The notes under the pieces are model-generated. The model saw only the letters and a list, made by a program, of their open reading frames with translations. It did not search any database and was not told the DNA's origin. 64,000 nucleotides of DNA from Mariluticola halotolerans (lineage in GTDB: Bacteria; Pseudomonadota; Alphaproteobacteria; Rhizobiales; Devosiaceae), in contig NZ_CP090960.1 in the NCBI RefSeq assembly GCF_021611515.1, positions 1,054,001 to 1,118,000 of the forward strand. The letters run 5' to 3'. Shown here piece after piece: positions 26,230 through 37,273 of the stretch. How positions within the stretch are numbered: the first letter of the stretch is position 1; every line of letters begins with the position of its first letter. A program made the translations under genes and the position numbers.

Positions 26230-26628
26230 ATGACACTTACCGGACAATGCCATTGCGGCGCTGTACATTTTTCTGTCGAAGGCGAGCCTGTGCGCATGGC
26301 GCAGTGCCATTGCAACACCTGCCGCCGCCTCACGGGGACGGGGCATAATGTGCAGGCATTTTTCAAAAAAGATCAGGTCGAGATCACCGGCGAAACGCGC
26401 TCATATCAAAACGAAACGGATATGGGCAATCAGCGCACGACGCAGTTTTGTGCCGCTTGCGGTTCGCGGCTGTTCAGCGAGAATTCGCGCAATCCGACGG
26501 TTATCGGCATTGCTGCCGGAGCGTTTGACACCTCTGAATGGTTCAAGCCGCAGGTCATTCTCTATAATGCGGAACGCCCGATCTGGGATGTGATCGACCC
26601 CACCATCGAATTGCATGAAATGATGTGA
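26230..26628 (+). CDS. GFA/CENP-V domain protein (copy 2)
   Basis: A 132-residue paralog with zinc cysteines in GQCHCGAVHF, AQCHCNTCRRLTGTGHN and QFCAACGSRLF. GAGAA precedes the ATG at 26230; the upstream frame from 26173 lies inside copy 1. Divergence from copy 1 is high except at the metal-binding motifs, so this is an old duplication. The stop overlaps the potential GTG start of the next gene. Confidence 0.87.
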   Translation: MTLTGQCHCGAVHFSVEGEPVRMAQCHCNTCRRLTGTGHNVQAFFKKDQVEITGETRSYQNETDMGNQRTTQFCAACGSRLFSENSRNPTVIGIAAGAFDTSEWFKPQVILYNAERPIWDVIDPTIELHEMM

Positions 26629-26630
26629 TC

Positions 26631-26963
26631 ATGAGCGACATGGAAGACGGCACCGAGCGTTTGCGCGGGTTTTTGAACGATGACCCGAACATTTCGGAGA
26701 AGAAAATGTTCGGCGGTGTCGCCTTCATGCTCAATGGCAATATGTTGTGCGGCTATACCAGCAAGGGCCAGCTGATGGTGCGGGTTGGCAAAGAGCTGGA
26801 GGCAGAAGCGCGGCTTTTGCCCGGCGCGCGGGATATGGATTTTACCGGCAGGAAAATGGGCGGCATGCTGTTTGTCGACAACGACGCTCTCGAGAGCGAT
26901 GCGGTGTTGCTGCAATGGATTGCCATTGCCACACGCTTTGTCGGCAGCCTGCCGCCGAAATAG
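26631..26963 (+). CDS. TfoX N-terminal domain protein
   Basis: A 110-residue protein with the TfoX N-terminal domain only: SEKKMFGGVAFMLNGNMLCG, KGQLMVRVGKELEAEA and FTGRKMGGMLFVDN. TfoX/Sxy controls competence in gamma-proteobacteria, but short single-domain relatives like this are common in alphaproteobacteria, unlinked to competence. The start is uncertain: ATG 26631 is used, and an in-frame GTG at 26625 overlaps the GFA stop. It ends the GFA-GFA-TfoX operon. Confidence 0.82.
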   Translation: MSDMEDGTERLRGFLNDDPNISEKKMFGGVAFMLNGNMLCGYTSKGQLMVRVGKELEAEARLLPGARDMDFTGRKMGGMLFVDNDALESDAVLLQWIAIATRFVGSLPPK

Positions 26964-26978
26964 TTTCCGGTCCACACC

Positions 26979-27009
26979 CCCTCGCCCTTCGACAAGCTCA
27001 GGGTGAGGG
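26979..27009. repeat. Interspersed palindromic repeat, family B (single unit)
   Basis: An inverted-repeat unit of the form CCCTCGCCCTTCGACAAGC ... GGTGAGGG. The core TTCGACAAGCTCAGG is shared with copies near 31760, 32915, 39805, 48085 and 59065. It sits just before a 107-bp family A repeat. Confidence 0.75.
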
Positions 27010-27033
27010 AAACGGTGCTTGCCGCCCCACAAT

Positions 27034-27140
27034 GTCATTCCCGTGAAAACGGGAATCCAGCGGCGGGCAGTCCTGCCCGCAAGAAGGTTTCTTCGCACCG
27101 CCAACGCGGCGCACTGGATCCCCGCCTGCGCGGGGATGAC
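27034..27140 (-). repeat. 107-bp interspersed palindromic repeat, family A (copy 1)
   Basis: The element starts GTCATTCC and ends GGATGAC. The outer arms are short hairpins (CCCGTGAAAACGGG and CCCCGCCTGCGCGGGG), and an internal hairpin is built on GCGGGCAGTCCTGCCCGC. It is inverted relative to the copies at 31635 and 47965, and all three are 107 bp long. It lies between the TfoX gene and the fabF paralog. Confidence 0.85.
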
Positions 27141-27151
27141 GATGTGCGGCT

Positions 27152-28432
27152 CTACTCAGCCTTCGAGAAGATCAGCGAGGCGTTGACGCCGCCGAAGCCG
27201 AAGGCGTTTGAGAGGACGTGGCGGAGCGGTTTCTTTTTCGCCACTTTCGGCACCAGATCGAACTGGTCGGCCGCCGCATCCGGGTTTTCCAGATTAAGGG
27301 TCGCGGGGACCATGCCGTCCATCAGCGCCTTGACCGAGAATGCGGCTTCAAGCGCACCGGCGGCACCCAGCAGATGGCCGGTCGCTGACTTGGTGGCCGA
27401 GACCATCAAATCCTTGCCACGCCCGGCAAATGTGCCTGCAATCGCTGCGATTTCGGCCGAATCGCCGACCGATGTGGAGGTGGAATGGGCGTTGACATAA
27501 TCGATGGCTGCCGGTTCCAGTTCGGCCATTTTCAATGCGTTGCGCATGGCCTTCTGGGCGCCCAGCCCTTCGGGATGACCGGCGGTCAGGTGATAGGCAT
27601 CGGCGGAGGTGCCATAGCCGGAGAGGATGGCCAGTGGCGTGGCGCCGCGGGCTTTGGCGTGGCTGAGTTTTTCAATTACCAGAATGGCCGCGCCTTCGGA
27701 CAGGACAAACCCGGCCCGGTCCGCATCGAAGGGGCGCGAGGCCTGTTCGGGCGTGTCGTTAAAACTGGTGCACAGCGCGCGGGAGGCGGAGAAACCGCCG
27801 ACGGACAGGGGATCGACAGACCCTTCCGCCCCGCCGCAAACCACGACTTCCGCCTCCCCGGTATGGATCAGCCGCAGGCCGTCGCCAATGGCCTGGGCCG
27901 AGGCGGCGCAGGCGGTGACCGGCGCGCCGATGGGGCCGGTAAAGCCATAGCGGATTGAAACCCAGCCCGCCGCGAGGTTGGCCAAAAAGGCCGGAACGGT
28001 GAAGGGCGACAGGCGGCGCGGGCCTTTTTCTGCAATGGTGACAGCGGTTTGCGCCATGATGGGGGACCCGCCGACACCTGTGGCGATGATGGTGGCGGTC
28101 GCGGCGCGGTCTTCTTCGCTTTCGGGCATCCAGTTGGCCTGTTTCAGGGCTTCCTCGGTTGCGGCGAGCCCATATTGAATGAACAGGTCCATCTTCTTGA
28201 TGTCCTTGGCGTCGATGAAGTCTAGCGGGTCGAAGCCATTGGAATCAGTATCTTTTCGCGGCACAAGCCCGGCAATGGTGCAGGCGAAATCACTGGTGTC
28301 GAAACGGTCATTGCGCACAATGCCGCTCTTGCCGGCCAGCAGGCGCTGCCAGATTGTGTCCATGCCCACGCCGAGCGGGCTGACGGCGCCCATGCCGGTG
28401 ACGACAACCGGATCATTATTTTGTGTGGTCAT
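27152..28432 (-). CDS. fabF: Beta-ketoacyl-ACP synthase II (FabF paralog)
   Basis: A 426-residue KAS II-type condensing enzyme. The active-site triad is Cys175 (PVTACAASAQAIGDG), His316 (NAHSTSTSVGD) and His353 (KSATGHLLGAAG), so it should be active. The usual HGTST is changed to HSTST and the nucleophile elbow reads CAASA, deviations that suggest a specialised paralog rather than the housekeeping FabF. GAGGAGAGG precedes ATG 28432. No acyl carrier protein gene is nearby. A MarR regulator gene lies upstream in the same direction, with 90 bp between. Confidence 0.9.
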   Translation of the reverse strand: MTTQNNDPVVVTGMGAVSPLGVGMDTIWQRLLAGKSGIVRNDRFDTSDFACTIAGLVPRKDTDSNGFDPLDFIDAKDIKKMDLFIQYGLAATEEALKQANWMPESEEDRAATATIIATGVGGSPIMAQTAVTIAEKGPRRLSPFTVPAFLANLAAGWVSIRYGFTGPIGAPVTACAASAQAIGDGLRLIHTGEAEVVVCGGAEGSVDPLSVGGFSASRALCTSFNDTPEQASRPFDADRAGFVLSEGAAILVIEKLSHAKARGATPLAILSGYGTSADAYHLTAGHPEGLGAQKAMRNALKMAELEPAAIDYVNAHSTSTSVGDSAEIAAIAGTFAGRGKDLMVSATKSATGHLLGAAGALEAAFSVKALMDGMVPATLNLENPDAAADQFDLVPKVAKKKPLRHVLSNAFGFGGVNASLIFSKAE

Positions 28433-28522
28433 TCTCTTTCCTCTCCTCACAAAAGTGAGTTTTTGTTGCCGTTAATCTCAGTGCAGTTTCAGCCTTTTTG
28501 TAAGGCTTGCTCATGTCTTGAT

Positions 28523-28939
28523 TCAGCCCTTTGTCAGGGCGCGTAAGGCTTGCAAAATCTGGTCGGGGTCATGCCCATCCAGCAGCGCGCGGATTTCGGC
28601 CTGGGACTGGTGCCAGCGCGGGATCAACTCATCGAGCAGCGCATCGCCCGAGGCGGTAAGATCGTAATGGCGGATATTGCCTTTTTCGGGCCGGCTGGCG
28701 CTGACCAGATCGCGGCGGGCCAGCACATCGAGATTGCGCAACAGCGTGGTGCGGTCCATGGCGATGTGGGCGGCCATGCCGTTGACCGACACATTTTGCG
28801 AATTGCGCACCGTCATGAGCACGGTGAACTGGATGACCGAGACGCCATAAGGCTTGAGCACCTTGTCATAACGCCGCGCAAGCGCGCGGGAGGCCATGAC
28901 GGTGTTGAGAACCAGACAATCGGCAAAAGCTTTGCACAT
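28523..28939 (-). CDS. MarR family transcriptional regulator
   Basis: A 138-residue winged-helix regulator. SVIQFTVLMTVRNSQNVSVNGMAAHIAMDRTTLLRNLDVLARRDLVSA is the helix-turn-helix, and IRHYDLTASGDALLDELIPRW is the wing and dimer helix. It is transcribed toward the fabF paralog and probably controls it and itself. A perfect 12-bp palindrome lies 15 bp upstream of the ATG (28954-28965) and is the best operator candidate. The ligand may be a fatty acid or aromatic compound, by analogy only. Confidence 0.88.
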   Translation of the reverse strand: MCKAFADCLVLNTVMASRALARRYDKVLKPYGVSVIQFTVLMTVRNSQNVSVNGMAAHIAMDRTTLLRNLDVLARRDLVSASRPEKGNIRHYDLTASGDALLDELIPRWHQSQAEIRALLDGHDPDQILQALRALTKG

Positions 28940-28953
28940 GCGGCAATAGTATA

Positions 28954-28965
28954 GTGTAGCTACAC
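28954..28965. promoter_or_regulatory. Perfect palindrome, candidate MarR operator
   Basis: GTGTAGCTACAC is an exact 12-bp palindrome, extended by TA/imperfect flanks, 15 bp before the MarR ATG. MarR dimers bind such sites overlapping their own promoters. The AT-rich flank TAGTATAGTG could be the -10 region. Confidence 0.55.
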
Positions 28966-29086
28966 GGTGTCAAGCGACCAGGTTACACCAGAAGCTTGGC
29001 GGTTTTGGCCAAGGGTGCTATAGGGGCGCCAGCCCTCGGTCCGGGTGTGCCGGGCCTTAATTTAACTGCGCATCGCGGAGCTTTTC

Positions 29087-30298
29087 ATGAGCAGAATTAA
29101 AGTCGCAAATCCGGTCGTCGAACTCGACGGCGACGAGATGACCCGGATCATCTGGCAGGCTATCAAAGACAAGCTGATCAACCCCTATATCGACGTTGAT
29201 CTTGAATATTACGATCTCGGCATCGAATCACGCGATGCGACCGATGACCAGATCACCGTCGATGCCGCCAATGCGATCAAGAAGCATGGCGTTGGCGTTA
29301 AATGCGCCACCATTACCCCGGATGAAGCCCGGGTTGAGGAATTCGGCCTGAAGCGCATGTACCGCTCACCCAATGGCACGATCCGCAATATTCTCGGCGG
29401 CGTTATTTTCCGCGAGCCGATCATCTGCAAGAACGTGCCGCGGCTTGTGCCGGGCTGGACCCAGCCGATCATCGTTGGCCGTCACGCCTATGGCGACCAG
29501 TATCGCGCCACCGATTTCCGCTTCCCCGGCAAGGGCAAGCTGAGCATCAAGTTTGTGGGTGATGACGGGCAGGAAATCGAACATGAAGTGTTTGATGCCC
29601 CCTCCTCCGGCGTGGCCATGGCCATGTACAATCTCGACGATTCAATCCGCGATTTTGCCCGTGCCTCGCTCAACTATGCGCTGATGCGCAAGGTGCCGTG
29701 CTACCTCTCGACCAAGAACACCATCCTCAAGGCCTATGACGGCCGCTTCAAGGACCTGTTCCAGGAAGTGTTCGAGGCGGAATTTGCCGATGCCTATAAA
29801 GAAGCCAAGATCTGGTATGAGCACCGCCTGATTGACGACATGGTGGCAGCCGCCCTCAAATGGTCCGGCGGCTATGTCTGGGCCTGCAAGAACTATGATG
29901 GCGACGTTCAGTCCGACATCGTGGCACAGGGCTTTGGTTCGCTTGGCCTGATGACCTCCGTGCTGATGACGCCCGATGGCAATACGGTTGAAGCGGAAGC
30001 CGCCCACGGCACCGTGACCCGTCACTATCGCCAGCATCAGGAAGGCAAGGAAACCTCGACCAATTCCACCGCCTCGATCTTTGCCTGGACCCGTGGCCTC
30101 GCCCACCGTGCCAAGCTGGACGACAATGCGGAACTGGCCAAGTTCTCCACCACGCTGGAACAGGTTGTCATCGACACCATCCAGTCCGGCGGCATGACCA
30201 AGGATCTGGCGCTGCTGGTTGGCCCGGATCAGGAATGGCTCTCCACCATCGGCTTCCTCGATGCGATCGACGCCAACCTGCAAAAGGCAATGGCATAA
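29087..30298 (+). CDS. icd: NADP-dependent isocitrate dehydrogenase
   Basis: A 403-residue enzyme of the homodimeric (type II, eukaryote-like) IDH subgroup common in alphaproteobacteria: it starts [19 protein letters not shown] and carries [59 protein letters not shown]-type metal site (YEHRLIDDM) and [23 protein letters not shown]. It converts isocitrate to 2-oxoglutarate in the TCA cycle in the cytoplasm. It is monocistronic, with a strong terminator. Confidence 0.97.
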   Translation: MSRIKVANPVVELDGDEMTRIIWQAIKDKLINPYIDVDLEYYDLGIESRDATDDQITVDAANAIKKHGVGVKCATITPDEARVEEFGLKRMYRSPNGTIRNILGGVIFREPIICKNVPRLVPGWTQPIIVGRHAYGDQYRATDFRFPGKGKLSIKFVGDDGQEIEHEVFDAPSSGVAMAMYNLDDSIRDFARASLNYALMRKVPCYLSTKNTILKAYDGRFKDLFQEVFEAEFADAYKEAKIWYEHRLIDDMVAAALKWSGGYVWACKNYDGDVQSDIVAQGFGSLGLMTSVLMTPDGNTVEAEAAHGTVTRHYRQHQEGKETSTNSTASIFAWTRGLAHRAKLDDNAELAKFSTTLEQVVIDTIQSGGMTKDLALLVGPDQEWLSTIGFLDAIDANLQKAMA

Positions 30299-30326
30299 GC
30301 CTTAGCCCATAGCGAATATGACCAAG

Positions 30327-30358
30327 CGGCGCTTCCGAAAGGGAGCGCCGTTTTTTTT
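30327..30358 (+). terminator. Intrinsic terminator after icd
   Basis: A ten-pair stem (30327-30336 with 30341-30350, one mismatch) with a GAAA loop is followed by eight T residues. It begins 29 bp after the icd stop. Confidence 0.9.
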
Positions 30359-30444
30359 GACGTTATCGCCTCCTGCTTCTGCCGCGCCAGAATTTGGACA
30401 TAGTCGCTCAGCATTTGTTGCACTGGGCGAACGAGGACGCGCGT

Positions 30445-31410
30445 ATGTGGAAGAAGCTGTTGGGCGTGGCAGCCGTCATTGTTGCGGCAATCTATCTATG
30501 GAATGCGACGTGGCTGGCCCCGGTGCCCGACGAGGCCCGGACATTGTTGCTGGCGCATCGTGGCGTGCACCAGACCTATGATTCAGCCGGCCTTGAGAAC
30601 GACACCTGCACGGCTGAGCGCATTTATGAGCCTACTCATGGCTATATAGAAAACACCATTCCCGCCATTGAGGCCGCGTTTGCTGCCGGGGCTGCGGTGG
30701 TGGAACTGGATGTGCACCCCACAACCGATGGGCAGTTTGCCGTGATGCATGACTGGACGCTTGATTGCCGGACGGAGGGCCGTGGCGAAACACGCAGCCA
30801 TGACATGGCCTATCTGAAGACCCTTGATGTCGGCTATGGCTATACGGCGGACAATGGGGCCAGCTATCCGCTGCGGGGCACAGGCATTGGCATGATACCC
30901 AGTTTTGCCGAGGTGATGGAAGCGTTTCCCGATGGCGCGTTTCTGGTGAACTTCAAAAGCCGGGAGGCACGCGAAGGCGATATGCTTGCCGAAATGCTTG
31001 ATGCAAACCCGGACTGGCAGGCACGCATCTGGGGTGTTTATGGCGGTGATGAACCGACACACCGCGCCAAGGCGCTTGTGCCGGGCCTGCGTGGTTATGG
31101 CAAAAAGGACGTGGTGAACTGTCTGCTGCAATATGAAGGGCTGGGCTGGACCGGCTTTGTGCCCGAGGCCTGCCGCAATACGCTGGTGCCGGTGCCGATC
31201 AATTTCGCGGGTTTTCTATGGGGTTGGCCGAACCGTTTTCTGGCGCGCATGCGGGATGCGGGCAGCACTGTTATTCTGCTGGGCCCGGCCAATCTCGGGC
31301 AATTGGGATCGACGGGTATTGATTCTGTTGAGGCGCTGGCCGGCATACCCGAGGGATTTGACGGCTATGTCTGGACCAACCGGATTGAAGCAATCGGCAC
31401 CGCGCGCTGA
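30445..31410 (+). CDS. Membrane-anchored glycerophosphodiester phosphodiesterase-like protein
   Basis: A 321-residue protein with an N-terminal signal anchor (WKKLLGVAAVIVAAIYLW) and a GDPD TIM barrel. Catalytic motifs are LAHRG (His38), IENTIPA (Glu69), ELDVHPTTDG (Glu87, Asp89) and VMHDWTLDC (His102), which fit the metal-dependent GDPD mechanism. It probably hydrolyses glycerophosphodiesters in the periplasm. The ATG at 30445 has GAGG upstream; the frame from 30394 is longer but lacks a site. Cysteines in the first third may form a disulfide. Confidence 0.85.
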   Translation: MWKKLLGVAAVIVAAIYLWNATWLAPVPDEARTLLLAHRGVHQTYDSAGLENDTCTAERIYEPTHGYIENTIPAIEAAFAAGAAVVELDVHPTTDGQFAVMHDWTLDCRTEGRGETRSHDMAYLKTLDVGYGYTADNGASYPLRGTGIGMIPSFAEVMEAFPDGAFLVNFKSREAREGDMLAEMLDANPDWQARIWGVYGGDEPTHRAKALVPGLRGYGKKDVVNCLLQYEGLGWTGFVPEACRNTLVPVPINFAGFLWGWPNRFLARMRDAGSTVILLGPANLGQLGSTGIDSVEALAGIPEGFDGYVWTNRIEAIGTAR

Positions 31411-31448
31411 CAGCCAGGTCCGTCCCGCTTTTGCTGAAAACGCTCTTC

Positions 31449-31544
31449 GTCATCGCGAGGCGCGCAGCGCCGTGGCGATTTAGAGTAACGAGTATGGTGT
31501 TTGGCCGCTCTGGATTGCCGCGCGCCTTTGGCGCTCGCAATGAC
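31449..31544 (+). repeat. Interspersed palindromic repeat, family C (copy 1)
   Basis: A 96-bp element starting GTCATCGCGAGGCGCGCAGC and ending GCGCTCGCAATGAC. Each end folds into its own hairpin, and the ends are inverted relative to each other. A second full copy is at 39501-39597 and a right-end fragment at 40041-40064. It is part of a 511-bp gene-free stretch (31411-31921) made mostly of repeats. Confidence 0.8.
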
Positions 31545-31634
31545 GGCGGAGAGATTGGCAACGGGATTTTCGTGCGGTGGCTGCGTCTTCCCCTTGGGGC
31601 GAGATGAAACAAGTCCACTCATCTCCCGCTCATC

Positions 31635-31741
31635 GTCATCCCCGCGCAGGCGGGGATCCAGTGCACTGCGTCGGCGGTGCGAAGGAGCCTTCTCGCGGGC
31701 AGGACTGCCCGCTGCTGGATTCCCGCCTGCGCGGGAATGAC
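31635..31741 (+). repeat. 107-bp interspersed palindromic repeat, family A (copy 2)
   Basis: The same element as at 27034 (inverted) and 47965 (direct). It starts GTCATCCCCGCGCAGG and ends GCGGGAATGAC, with the internal GCGGGCAGGACTGCCCGC hairpin. The right arm here carries a CGCCTGCGCG loop, whereas the 47965 copy has a GTTTTCAC loop. Confidence 0.85.
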
Positions 31742-31756
31742 ACTGTGGCCCCAAAC

Positions 31757-31833
31757 CCCCATAGTGAGCCTGTCGAACCACGAGGGTTGAGCACCGAGTG
31801 TGCAGCCCATCCTTCGACGGGCTCAGGATGAGG
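31757..31833 (+). repeat. Interspersed palindromic repeat, family B (double unit)
   Basis: Two inverted units, TGAGCCTGTCGAACCACGAG and ATCCTTCGACGGGCTCAGG, are separated by about 25 bp. The same two-unit design recurs at 48084-48167 and 59063-59145. It directly follows a family A element here and at 48 kb. Confidence 0.8.
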
Positions 31834-31921
31834 TTCGCGGCACTCATTGTTTCTTATCAACTCTATGGCAGACTTTCTGTCTATGTGAGTTGGGTTTGGC
31901 TTCTTTTCCGGAATATTTTCT

Positions 31922-32842
31922 ATGCCTATCGGGATTTTGTATGCGTTGGCGGCTTATGCTTCTTACGCGTTTGGCGATGCCATTATCAAAGGTTTCGGCA
32001 CGTCATTATCAGCGTTCGAGATCATTTTCTGGGTCACGGCCTTTTCCTTCATTCCGGTGGCGCTGACCAAGCCGAAAACGGAACGGCTGCGCGAGGTTTT
32101 TGCGACAACGCGTCCGCGCATCCTGCATATCCGTGGCGCGCTTAGCCTGATCGCCTCGCTTTGCGTCATCTATGCGTTCACGCATATTCCGCTGGCGGAG
32201 ACCTATGCGATCGTGTTTTTGACGCCAACCTTCATCACTGTTCTGGCGGTGTTGTTTCTCAAGGAAGAGATGACCACAAGGCGCTGGTTATCGCTGATCC
32301 TGGGGTTTGGCGGCGTCATGCTGGTTGTGCGCCCGGGCTTTCGTGAGCTGGAACCGGGCCATCTGGCCGCTTTTGGCTGCGCCTTTTTTGCCTCGGTCGC
32401 CGCTGTCATTCTGCGCATGATATCGCGAACCGAGAAGCGCATTACGATTGTGGGCTTTTCGGTTGCCTATGCGCTGGTGTTTGCGGGTTGTGTGATCGTA
32501 ATTTCCCCCGACATGGGCCTGCCCACGCTCAGGCAGCTGGGCGCGCTGGCGGCCACCGGCACACTGGCGGGACTGGGGCATATCCTGATTATTTCAGCTG
32601 CCAAGGCGGCACCGGCCAATATGGTGGCGCAAACCCAGTACAGCCAGATTGTCTGGGCGATTATTCTGGGGGCTTTTTTCTATCAGGAAGTGCCTGATGC
32701 GCTCGGCCTGGTCGGCCTTGGCATTGTGGTGCTGGCGGGCTTTGTGAATTTCACCCCGGAACGGGCGCGTACATGGTTTGGCGCCCATGTGGTGGCCATC
32801 CGCAAACGGCGCAATGCCGCTGCGGGTGAGAAGCAAGGCTAG
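31922..32842 (+). CDS. DMT superfamily transporter (EamA, 10 TM)
   Basis: A 306-residue protein with two EamA repeats of five helices each. Typical segments are LAAYASYAFGDAIIKGFG in helix 1, HIPLAETYAIVFLTPTFITVLAVLFLKEEMTTRRWLSLILGFGGVMLVVRPGF at the end of the first repeat, and PANMVAQTQYSQIVWAIILGAFFYQEVPDALGLVGLGIVVLAGFVNF at the end of the second. These carriers export amino acids, metabolites or drugs. Flanked by repeats on both sides. The ribosome site before 31922 is weak, so the start is moderately certain. Confidence 0.87.
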   Translation: MPIGILYALAAYASYAFGDAIIKGFGTSLSAFEIIFWVTAFSFIPVALTKPKTERLREVFATTRPRILHIRGALSLIASLCVIYAFTHIPLAETYAIVFLTPTFITVLAVLFLKEEMTTRRWLSLILGFGGVMLVVRPGFRELEPGHLAAFGCAFFASVAAVILRMISRTEKRITIVGFSVAYALVFAGCVIVISPDMGLPTLRQLGALAATGTLAGLGHILIISAAKAAPANMVAQTQYSQIVWAIILGAFFYQEVPDALGLVGLGIVVLAGFVNFTPERARTWFGAHVVAIRKRRNAAAGEKQG

Positions 32843-32863
32843 CGGCTGCGATGTTGGGCGCGG

Positions 32864-32890
32864 CTGGATTCCCGTTTTCACGGGAATGAC
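32864..32890 (+). repeat. Family A repeat fragment (right end)
   Basis: CTGGATTCCCGTTTTCACGG through GGAATGAC is the right-hand 27 bp of the 107-bp element, without the rest. It is followed after 22 bp by a family B unit, echoing the A-then-B order seen elsewhere. Confidence 0.75.
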
Positions 32891-32912
32891 GCTGTGGGTG
32901 TCGGACGTTCCC

Positions 32913-32949
32913 AAACCCTCATCCTGAGCTTGTCGAAGGACGAGGGTTT
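32913..32949 (+). repeat. Interspersed palindromic repeat, family B (single unit)
   Basis: ATCCTGAGCTTGTCGAAGGA flanked by AAACCCTC and CGAGGGTTT, a self-complementary unit. It lies between the DMT transporter and alaS stops and could act as a bidirectional terminator. Confidence 0.78.
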
Positions 32950-32995
32950 TGGGGTTAGGCGTCGGCTTTTTAAAACCGCTCTGGCCCCGACGCCT

Positions 32996-35656
<2,661 letters not shown>

Positions 35657-35810
35657 GGATTGCCCTGATCATCATAACGGCGGGCCAGAAGTCCCGCCGA
35701 AAACACTAAAAGAGCCGCCTTTTATCGTGCCGCCAACCTGCCTGTCCAGCATTGTAGGCATTTACCCGCCCGGTTTTGCCGGACGAAGCTTAATTTGACG
35801 GGTCAGAAAC

Positions 35811-35840
35811 GCAAAAGGGGCACCATGGCGCCCCTTTTTT
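35811..35840 (-). terminator. Intrinsic terminator after recA
   Basis: AAAAGGGG (35813-35820) pairs with CCCCTTTT (35831-35838) with extra T residues. Read on the minus strand, the hairpin ends in TTTT, 37 bp after the recA stop. It separates recA from alaS. Confidence 0.8.
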
Positions 35841-35876
35841 CAAAGATCGAAAGCAGTTGCCTGCCCGCTCAGATCA

Positions 35877-36971
35877 TCAGTCGTCGCTGTCCGATACGGG
35901 GCTGTCATCTGTGTCAGTCTCGCCGGAGCGATCAGCCAGCAATTGCTCGGAGAGAATGCCGGCGCTCTCGCGCACACCCTGTTCGATGATATTGGCGATC
36001 TCGGGATTTTCCTTGAGGAACTGGCGGGAATTTTCCCGTCCCTGCCCCAGCCGCTGGCTGTCATAGGAGAACCATGACCCGGATTTTTCAACGATACCGG
36101 CCTTCACACCCAGATCGAGCAATTCACCGGTCTTGGAAATGCCTTCGCCATACATGATGTCGAATTCGACCTGACGGAAAGGCGGGGCCAGCTTGTTCTT
36201 GACCACTTTGACGCGGGTCTGGTTGCCCACAACCTCATCCCGGTCCTTGATCGCGCCGATGCGGCGGATATCGAGGCGGACGGAGGAATAGAATTTGAGC
36301 GCATTGCCGCCGGTCGTTGTTTCGGGCGAACCGAACATGACGCCGATCTTCATGCGGATCTGGTTGATGAAGATCACCATGGTCTTGGATTTGGAGATCG
36401 AGCCGGTCAGCTTGCGCATGGCCTGGCTCATCAAACGGGCCTGAAGACCAGGCAGCGAGTCGCCCATTTCACCTTCAAGCTCGGCGCGCGGGGTCAGCGC
36501 GGCGACGGAATCGACCACCAGCACATCAATGGCACCGGAGCGCACCAGCGTATCGGCAATCTCAAGCGCCTGTTCACCGGCGTCGGGCTGGGAGATCAGC
36601 AATTCATCGACGCTGACGCCCAGCTTGCGGGCATAGATGGGATCGAGCGCATGCTCGGCATCGACAAAGGCGCAGATGCCGCCCTTTTTCTGGGCTTCGG
36701 CGATGACATGCAGCGCCAGGGTTGTCTTGCCGGAGCTTTCCGGCCCGAACACTTCAACAATGCGGCCGCGCGGCAGGCCGCCAATGCCCAGAGCAATATC
36801 AAGGCCCAGCGAACCGGTTGGCACGGTTTCAACTTCCATGATGGCGTTTTCGCCCATGCGCATGATCGACCCTTTGCCGAAATTGCGCTCAATCTGGGTC
36901 AACGCTGCTTCCAGCGCCTTGCTCTTGTCCATTGATCCACCGTCTACTACGCGAAGCTGTGCCTGTGCCAT
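35877..36971 (-). CDS. recA: Recombinase RecA
   Basis: A 364-residue strand-exchange ATPase and LexA coprotease. Walker A is GPESSGKTT (residues 76-84), Walker B lies in [12 protein letters not shown], and loop L2 is in [28 protein letters not shown]. The acidic tail ends [16 protein letters not shown]7-GTTT element 83-97 bp upstream is close to the alphaproteobacterial LexA box, so SOS control is likely. Confidence 0.98.
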   Translation of the reverse strand: MAQAQLRVVDGGSMDKSKALEAALTQIERNFGKGSIMRMGENAIMEVETVPTGSLGLDIALGIGGLPRGRIVEVFGPESSGKTTLALHVIAEAQKKGGICAFVDAEHALDPIYARKLGVSVDELLISQPDAGEQALEIADTLVRSGAIDVLVVDSVAALTPRAELEGEMGDSLPGLQARLMSQAMRKLTGSISKSKTMVIFINQIRMKIGVMFGSPETTTGGNALKFYSSVRLDIRRIGAIKDRDEVVGNQTRVKVVKNKLAPPFRQVEFDIMYGEGISKTGELLDLGVKAGIVEKSGSWFSYDSQRLGQGRENSRQFLKENPEIANIIEQGVRESAGILSEQLLADRSGETDTDDSPVSDSDD

Positions 36972-37273
36972 TCTCGTATCCTTATTTCACGCCGTCCGGC
37001 TTCGCGCAACGCGAATACCCATGGAGCGGCTGTCCGCCGTATGTATTCACTTTGTTCTCATTTTGTTTCTAAATTGTCAAGATCAAAGCGAGAACATCTG
37101 TTTTTATTACGCGCATAAAAAACCGGGCATTCCGAATCGGGGTGCCGTGGTGCCGGCATTCGCAGTGGAGGCTGGAAAAAGCTGCGGTACTCGGCTAAGA
37201 CACGCGGGCTATCCGGTGGGAGGACGCGGGGTGGCACGCAAATTTTTGATTTTTGAGACAGGGATGAGACCGC
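36972..37273. other. Divergent promoter region recA / AraD1-family gene
   Basis: A 302-bp gap without a gene. The recA side is AT-rich and holds the likely LexA box. The other side (37140-37273) is GC-rich and must hold the promoter of the AraD1-family gene; AGGGATGAG-like purines precede its ATG. I see no terminator or repeat. Confidence 0.5.
37054..37068 (-). promoter_or_regulatory. Probable LexA (SOS) box upstream of recA
   Basis: GTTC, seven bases, GTTT on the plus strand; the consensus in many alphaproteobacteria is GTTC-N7-GTTC, so one base differs. It lies about 85 bp upstream of the recA ATG. Confidence 0.5.
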
